64,000 nucleotides of DNA from Lachnospiraceae bacterium UBA3850 (GTDB lineage Bacteria; Bacillota; Clostridia; Lachnospirales; Lachnospiraceae): NCBI GenBank assembly GCA_002392655.1, contig DGHK01000050.1, positions 69,277 to 133,276 of the forward strand, given 5' to 3'. Made by a program: the position numbers and the translations under genes. The notes under the pieces are model-generated. The model ran no database searches. It worked only from the letters and a program-made list of their open reading frames with translations, and was not told the DNA's origin. Below, piece after piece: positions 60,141 through 64,000 of this stretch. How positions within the stretch are numbered: position 1 is the stretch's first letter; each line of letters opens with the position of its first letter.

Positions 60141-61211
60141 GTGGGACTTTTAGGACTGATCACAAAAGATATATCTGAAGAGAATGCAGATAAGCGGACG
60201 ATAGTTGCACTGAGGATTTTATACATCATCGTTTTGCTGGCATTTACCATTGATATGATAATTGCGGGATTTGATGCATTGAAGCTATATCCCGTAAGGA
60301 TAGTTATGCTCTTTCTTTCAAATATAATCCTGTTGGTCAGTACTTATAAAACTAAAACGAAACCGGCTTTGATACTGTTCATTTTATTTCTGTTTGCGTG
60401 GACAGTCCTTATGATTCCGGTTTATGGCTGGAGTGCCGGTATGCAGAATTACTACATTCCGATACTCATGCTGCTTTTCTTTGCGACACACTCGAAACCG
60501 GTATATAAGTTCTTTTATGCAGGACTTGTGCTGGCGGTCAGAATAATGACCATCTTCATATATGGTGGTGTTATATCAGAGGTTTGTATCAGTGATCTTG
60601 ATAATAAACTGATTCAGATAACAAACATTTCTGCAGTATTCTTCTGTATCATTTTCATATCATATGTTTTCAGCAAGAGAGAGAATGAAGCCGAGAACAA
60701 GTTGATGAAGTATAATGACCGACTTAAGAAGGAGGCAAATACAGATCAGCTCACCGGACTCTTCAACAGGAGGAAGGCGGATGAATACTTAAGTGATATT
60801 GTTTCGGAAAACAATGGCAGACACTTCAGTGTTGCCATAGGAGATATAGATTTCTTTAAGAAGGTTAATGACACCTATGGCCATGATATCGGTGATATAG
60901 TACTGAAGGAAGTGGCCAGGACCATAGAAAACACCAGCAGAAGTGATACATTTGTTGCAAGATGGGGAGGAGAAGAATTCTTGATCGTATTCCCTGATTG
61001 TAACGGCGATGATGCATTTATCGCACTTGAAAGACTCAGGAAAACTATTCAGGATACTCTGATTATCATATCGGACATAACCTTGAATATAACAATGACT
61101 TTCGGTCTGGCTGAGCTTTCCTTTAAACGAGACGCTGAGGCTACCATAAAACAGGCAGACGAGAAGCTCTATATCGGAAAGCATAATGGAAGAAACCAAG
61201 TGGTATATTAG
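60141..61211 (+). CDS. Membrane diguanylate cyclase (GGDEF)
   Basis: 356 residues from GTG 60141. Six membrane helices in the first ~185 residues, then a GGDEF domain (~198-356): DQLTGLFNRRKADEYL, GDIDFFKKVNDTYGHDIGD and the active-site loop RWGGEEF. The inhibitory I-site RxxD is not kept (SRSD at that position). Makes c-di-GMP from GTP, matching the c-di-GMP riboswitch at 37912. The membrane part may sense a small ligand. Follows the VanZ-type gene by 67 bases and has an AAGGATACGTAA site. Confidence 0.92.
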   Translation: MGLLGLITKDISEENADKRTIVALRILYIIVLLAFTIDMIIAGFDALKLYPVRIVMLFLSNIILLVSTYKTKTKPALILFILFLFAWTVLMIPVYGWSAGMQNYYIPILMLLFFATHSKPVYKFFYAGLVLAVRIMTIFIYGGVISEVCISDLDNKLIQITNISAVFFCIIFISYVFSKRENEAENKLMKYNDRLKKEANTDQLTGLFNRRKADEYLSDIVSENNGRHFSVAIGDIDFFKKVNDTYGHDIGDIVLKEVARTIENTSRSDTFVARWGGEEFLIVFPDCNGDDAFIALERLRKTIQDTLIIISDITLNITMTFGLAELSFKRDAEATIKQADEKLYIGKHNGRNQVVY

Positions 61212-61220
61212 ACAGTAAAT

Positions 61221-61253
61221 AAGTGGGGACGGTAATTTCTTTGCCGTCCCCTT
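61221..61253. terminator. GGGGACGG palindrome between convergent genes
   Basis: AAGTGGGGACGG with CCGTCCCCTT around the loop TAATTTCTTTG; same core as the palindrome at 50284-50324. It ends inside the last codons of araR on the other strand. Confidence 0.75.
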
Positions 61254-62337
61254 ATCTGTTTTTACATGAATTTCCGATAATCAGCTCTGGTTCGATGATG
61301 ACGCATGGGTTAACGTCCTCGCCTCTGATCATTTTGAGCAGGGTTTTAGCAGCAATCTCGCCCAGCCTTTCCTGCGGATGAACTATGGTGGTCAGAGTCA
61401 GGTCTGCGATGGTTGAGTATCTAGAATTATCATATCCTGTTATGGATATGTCATCCGGCACCTTGAGTCCGGTTTCTTCTATAGCCTTTATGGCATGCAC
61501 AGCTATCTGATCGTTGTAGCAGACTACAGCGTCGATGGGCTTTTTTTGTTTGATCATATTCTTCAGACTTGTATAAGGATGTACCTTTCTGTCTTCGGTG
61601 AAGTACCAGATTACTTTGTCCGGATCATAAACCATGCCGGCTTCGCTTAAAGCTTTGGCGTAGCCCTTATGCCTGTCCTGCCCCTGACTGTCGTCACTCT
61701 TGAAGATTCCGTAGATATTTTTGTGGCCGGTATCAATCAGGTGTTTTGTCAGCAGATATGCACCCTTTTCGTCGTCCATAAGTATGTGTACCTTGTCACG
61801 CATGGATTCATAACGTCCCTGGATAAAAACGTAAGGAATCTCATATTCGTCCAGTCTGTTGAACAGGCTCATATGCTTAAGGAACATGTTGCTCTTGCTC
61901 GGTTCAATGATTATTCCGTCTACGTCCTTCGTGAGCAGCTCCTCGAGACATTTGATCTCTCCGGATCGTGAGTTGTTTGTATGCTTAAGGATAATGCTGT
62001 AACCATTTTCCGAAAGTACGTCGTCTATACCGCTTATAACTTTCGGAAATATATAATCAGACAGATAGGTCAGTATGACTGCTATATTTTTGGAATTTTT
62101 TCTGTGTATGGTACGCTCGGATATATATCGTCCGCTTCCGTGAACTGCATAGATGTACCCTTCTTGCTCCAAGATCTCGAGAGCTTTTCTTATTGTTTGA
62201 CGGCTAACGTTGTAACGAGCGGCGAGAACATTTTCCGAAGGAAGCTTGTCACCAGTATGACTATCCTCTGAGAAAATAAGTTGTCTCAAATCTTCCTCTA
62301 TATTGGTATATTTTTTAGAAGTTGTCTGTTTTTCCAT
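61252..62337 (-). CDS. araR: AraR-type arabinose repressor (GntR HTH plus sugar-binding domain)
   Basis: 361 residues. GntR-type winged helix ~10-80 ([40 protein letters not shown] broken over helices), then a LacI/periplasmic-binding-protein-like effector domain ~85-358 with [49 protein letters not shown] and [11 protein letters not shown], all very close to B. subtilis AraR. Divergent from the transaldolase gene; an operator resembling the AraR box lies between. Releases DNA on binding L-arabinose in the known family. AAGGAATG site before ATG 62337. Confidence 0.88.
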   Translation of the reverse strand: MEKQTTSKKYTNIEEDLRQLIFSEDSHTGDKLPSENVLAARYNVSRQTIRKALEILEQEGYIYAVHGSGRYISERTIHRKNSKNIAVILTYLSDYIFPKVISGIDDVLSENGYSIILKHTNNSRSGEIKCLEELLTKDVDGIIIEPSKSNMFLKHMSLFNRLDEYEIPYVFIQGRYESMRDKVHILMDDEKGAYLLTKHLIDTGHKNIYGIFKSDDSQGQDRHKGYAKALSEAGMVYDPDKVIWYFTEDRKVHPYTSLKNMIKQKKPIDAVVCYNDQIAVHAIKAIEETGLKVPDDISITGYDNSRYSTIADLTLTTIVHPQERLGEIAAKTLLKMIRGEDVNPCVIIEPELIIGNSCKNR

Positions 62338-62422
62338 AACGTCATTCCTTTTTTATATACAACTTTATTGCTATAATATAAGCATATATTGGGGGAAATT
62401 TCAAGAAAAAAACAACTTGGAG

Positions 62423-62438
62423 ATATGTATGTACAAGT
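62423..62438. promoter_or_regulatory. AraR-box-like operator
   Basis: ATATGTATGTACAAGT agrees with the AraR box as I recall it (AnTTGTnCGTACAAnT) at 12 of 14 defined positions. It is placed between araR and the transaldolase gene. ACAACTT also occurs at about 62361-62367 near the araR promoter. Confidence 0.6.
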
Positions 62439-62509
62439 TGTACTATTTTTATATAGGCCATATGGCAGATGTACGGAAGATATCAAAAAAACAAAAAAGG
62501 AGTGGAAAG

Positions 62510-63163
62510 ATGAAGTTTTTTATTGATACTGCAAATGTTGATGACATCAGAAAAGCAAACGATATGGGTGTCATCTGTGGTGTTACCACAAATCCTTCGC
62601 TTATCGCAAAGGAGGGAAGGGACTTCACAGAGGTTATCAAGGAGATAACTTCTATAGTTGACGGACCTATAAGCGGAGAAGTAAAGGCGACTACTGTTGA
62701 TGCAGAGGGAATGATAGCAGAGGGACGTGAGATAGCTGCTATACATCCAAACATGATCGTAAAAATCCCAATGACAGTTGAGGGACTTAAGGCAGTCAAA
62801 GTACTTTCGGCAGAGGGGATCAAAACAAATGTTACGCTTATTTTTTCGGCGAACCAGGCGCTTCTTGCAGCAAGAGCAGGAGCCACCTATGTTTCACCGT
62901 TCCTCGGCAGACTTGATGATATCAGCTCACCGGGTATCGAGCTTATAGAAGATATAGTACAGATATTCGGAAACTATGATATCTCTACTGAAATCATTGC
63001 GGCAAGCATCAGAAATACAGTTCATGTAACAGAGTGTGCTCTTGCCGGAGCAGATATAGCAACTGTGCCTTATGCAGTTATTGAGCGGATGACAAAGCAT
63101 CCACTGACTGATCAGGGTATCGTAAAGTTCCAGGAAGATTATAAGAAGGTTTTCGGAGAGTAA
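62510..63163 (+). CDS. Transaldolase, short FSA/TalC type
   Basis: 217 residues, the size of fructose-6-phosphate aldolase/short transaldolases. [29 protein letters not shown], Schiff-base Lys in IVKIPMT (~85) and [10 protein letters not shown]. In the pentose phosphate pathway it would rebalance sugar phosphates from pentoses. The true start is ATG 62510 behind AAAAAAGGAG; the longer frame from 62303 crosses the promoter and is not real. The AraR operator upstream suggests induction by arabinose. Confidence 0.92.
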   Translation: MKFFIDTANVDDIRKANDMGVICGVTTNPSLIAKEGRDFTEVIKEITSIVDGPISGEVKATTVDAEGMIAEGREIAAIHPNMIVKIPMTVEGLKAVKVLSAEGIKTNVTLIFSANQALLAARAGATYVSPFLGRLDDISSPGIELIEDIVQIFGNYDISTEIIAASIRNTVHVTECALAGADIATVPYAVIERMTKHPLTDQGIVKFQEDYKKVFGE

Positions 63164-63193
63164 ATATAAATCAAATTCAAGGAGGATTTAAAA

Positions 63194-64000
63194 ATGGAAA
63201 ATATGCCTATCGTAAAGCTGGGAATCGTAGCAGTGAGCAGGGATTGTTTCCCTATGAGCCTTTCAGAGAGTAGAAGAGAGGCGGTTGTAGCAGAGTATAC
63301 CAAAACCTATGGTGAGATATATAACTGTAAGACAACAGTTGAAAATGAAGTTGATATGAGAAAAGCCCTAAATGAAGTAAATGAAGCCGGCTGTAATGCC
63401 CTCGTTGTATTCCTCGGAAACTTCGGGCCTGAGAGCAGTGAGATACTTCTTGTTAAAGAATTTGCAGGACCATCCATGGTAGTTGCAGCAGCAGAGGAAG
63501 CAGGAGATAAGCTCTGTGATGACAGAGGAGATGCATACTGCGGAATGCTGAATGCAAGCTATAATCTCTACCTTAGAAACCTCAAGGCTTACATACCTGA
63601 GTATCCTGTGGGAACAGCTGATGAGATAGCAGATATGATAAATGATTTCAAAACTATCGCCAGAGTAAAGCTTGCACTGAGTGATCTGAAGATCATAGGC
63701 TTCGGTCCGAGACCTCAGGACTTCCTTGCATGTAATGCGCCTATCAAGCAGCTCTACAATCTGGGAATTGAGATTCAGGAAAACTCCGAGCTTGATCTCT
63801 TCGAAGCATTTAACAGGCATGCTGATGATCCTCGTATAGCAGAGGTTGCTGCAGACATGGCCGAGGAGCTTGGCAGCGGAAACAAGAAACCTGAGGTTCT
63901 GAATAAGCTTGCTCAGTATGAACTGACACTTCTTGACTGGATAGAGGCAAACAAGGGAAGCAGAAGCAATGTTGTTATAGCAGGAAAATGCTGGCCTGCA
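63194..64000 (+). CDS. Fucose/arabinose isomerase-like protein, cut by the window edge
   Basis: Reads without a stop for 269 codons from ATG 63194 (AAGGAGG site) to the end of the window. VAVSRDCFPMSLSESRREAVVAEY near the start, GCNALVVFLGNFGPESSE (~80-97), then IGFGPRPQDFLACNAP (~185-200) match the L-fucose/L-arabinose isomerase superfamily (COG2407), which interconverts aldoses and ketoses with Mn2+. It is not the classical AraA sequence. Lies 30 bases after the transaldolase gene and next to araR, so pentose use (for example L-arabinose) is the likely role. C-terminal half not visible. Confidence 0.8.
   Translation, partial: MENMPIVKLGIVAVSRDCFPMSLSESRREAVVAEYTKTYGEIYNCKTTVENEVDMRKALNEVNEAGCNALVVFLGNFGPESSEILLVKEFAGPSMVVAAAEEAGDKLCDDRGDAYCGMLNASYNLYLRNLKAYIPEYPVGTADEIADMINDFKTIARVKLALSDLKIIGFGPRPQDFLACNAPIKQLYNLGIEIQENSELDLFEAFNRHADDPRIAEVAADMAEELGSGNKKPEVLNKLAQYELTLLDWIEANKGSRSNVVIAGKCWPA

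Noticed and set aside
62303-62509. Long N-terminal extension of the transaldolase
   Set aside because: The frame is open but crosses the promoter and operator and lacks homology; a strong ribosome site precedes ATG 62510.
614-64000. tRNA, rRNA, insertion sequences or prophage
   Set aside because: I saw no cloverleaf with CCA-type ends, rRNA segment, transposase with terminal repeats or phage structural genes; the Rpn-like gene has no terminal inverted repeats.

Overview
The window looks like the chromosome of a low-to-mid GC, strictly anaerobic Firmicute of the Lachnospiraceae (Butyrivibrio/Lachnospira-like gut or rumen bacterium). The grounds are purine-rich Shine-Dalgarno sites before nearly every gene, a type III glutamine synthetase, an anaerobic class III ribonucleotide reductase, an EFR1-type ferredoxin, a clostridial c-di-GMP-I riboswitch and several secreted proteins with tryptophan-rich wall-binding repeats. 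The genus is inference.

Layout. 1-4.9 kb: end of a membrane protein, then glnN (GSIII) and an ammonium transporter fused to a P-II domain, separated by a long structured intergenic stretch. 5-8.6 kb: an unknown coiled-coil protein and a two-component system. 8.6-11.3 kb: an AT-rich islet with a tandem-repeat structured RNA, a terminator and a PBECR4-type nuclease-like gene (layout of a type III toxin-antitoxin), an XRE repressor, a zinc-ribbon membrane protein and a HEPN-like protein. 11.3-15.6 kb: purF, hipBA, an esterase. 15.6-25.2 kb: gltBD, an Rrf2 repressor, then metY and cysK behind a leader that encodes a cysteine-rich peptide overlapping an antiterminator/terminator switch. 25.2-36.8 kb: an orphan double-glycine leader peptide, then pyrG-carA-carB-glnA(GSI)-ANTAR regulator-pheA and a membrane Ser/Thr kinase. 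36.8-48 kb: a type I toxin-antitoxin candidate, small regulators, a c-di-GMP-I riboswitch and four surface proteins sharing one C-terminal wall-binding module, plus decayed relics. 48-50.2 kb: EFR1 ferredoxin and a DUF3990/XRE toxin-antitoxin pair. 50.2-54 kb: nrdD with a C-terminal glutaredoxin-like domain plus trxB, behind NrdR boxes. 54-61.2 kb: solute-binding lipoprotein, VanRS-like system, VanY- and VanZ-family genes, a diguanylate cyclase. 61.2-64 kb: araR, transaldolase and a sugar isomerase that runs off the end.

How the genes work together. The strongest theme is glutamine/nitrogen economy. Five leaders (glnN, amt, purF, gltB, pyrG) carry the same element: a short hairpin with a six-base loop having A at position 1 and G at position 4, whose 3' arm is also the 5' arm of an intrinsic terminator. 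This is the layout bound by ANTAR antiterminators, and an ANTAR protein with a degenerate receiver domain is encoded at 33463-34038 beside a compact GSI. The controlled genes make glutamine/glutamate or spend glutamine amide nitrogen. A second theme is sulfur: a leader peptide with three consecutive Cys codons placed just before an antiterminator arm suggests ribosome-mediated cysteine attenuation of metY(-cysK). A third is surface adhesion under c-di-GMP control, with one intact and one truncated riboswitch. Toxin-antitoxin-like modules are unusually frequent (hipBA, DUF3990/XRE, a type I peptide toxin, and the type III-like RNA/PBECR4 locus).
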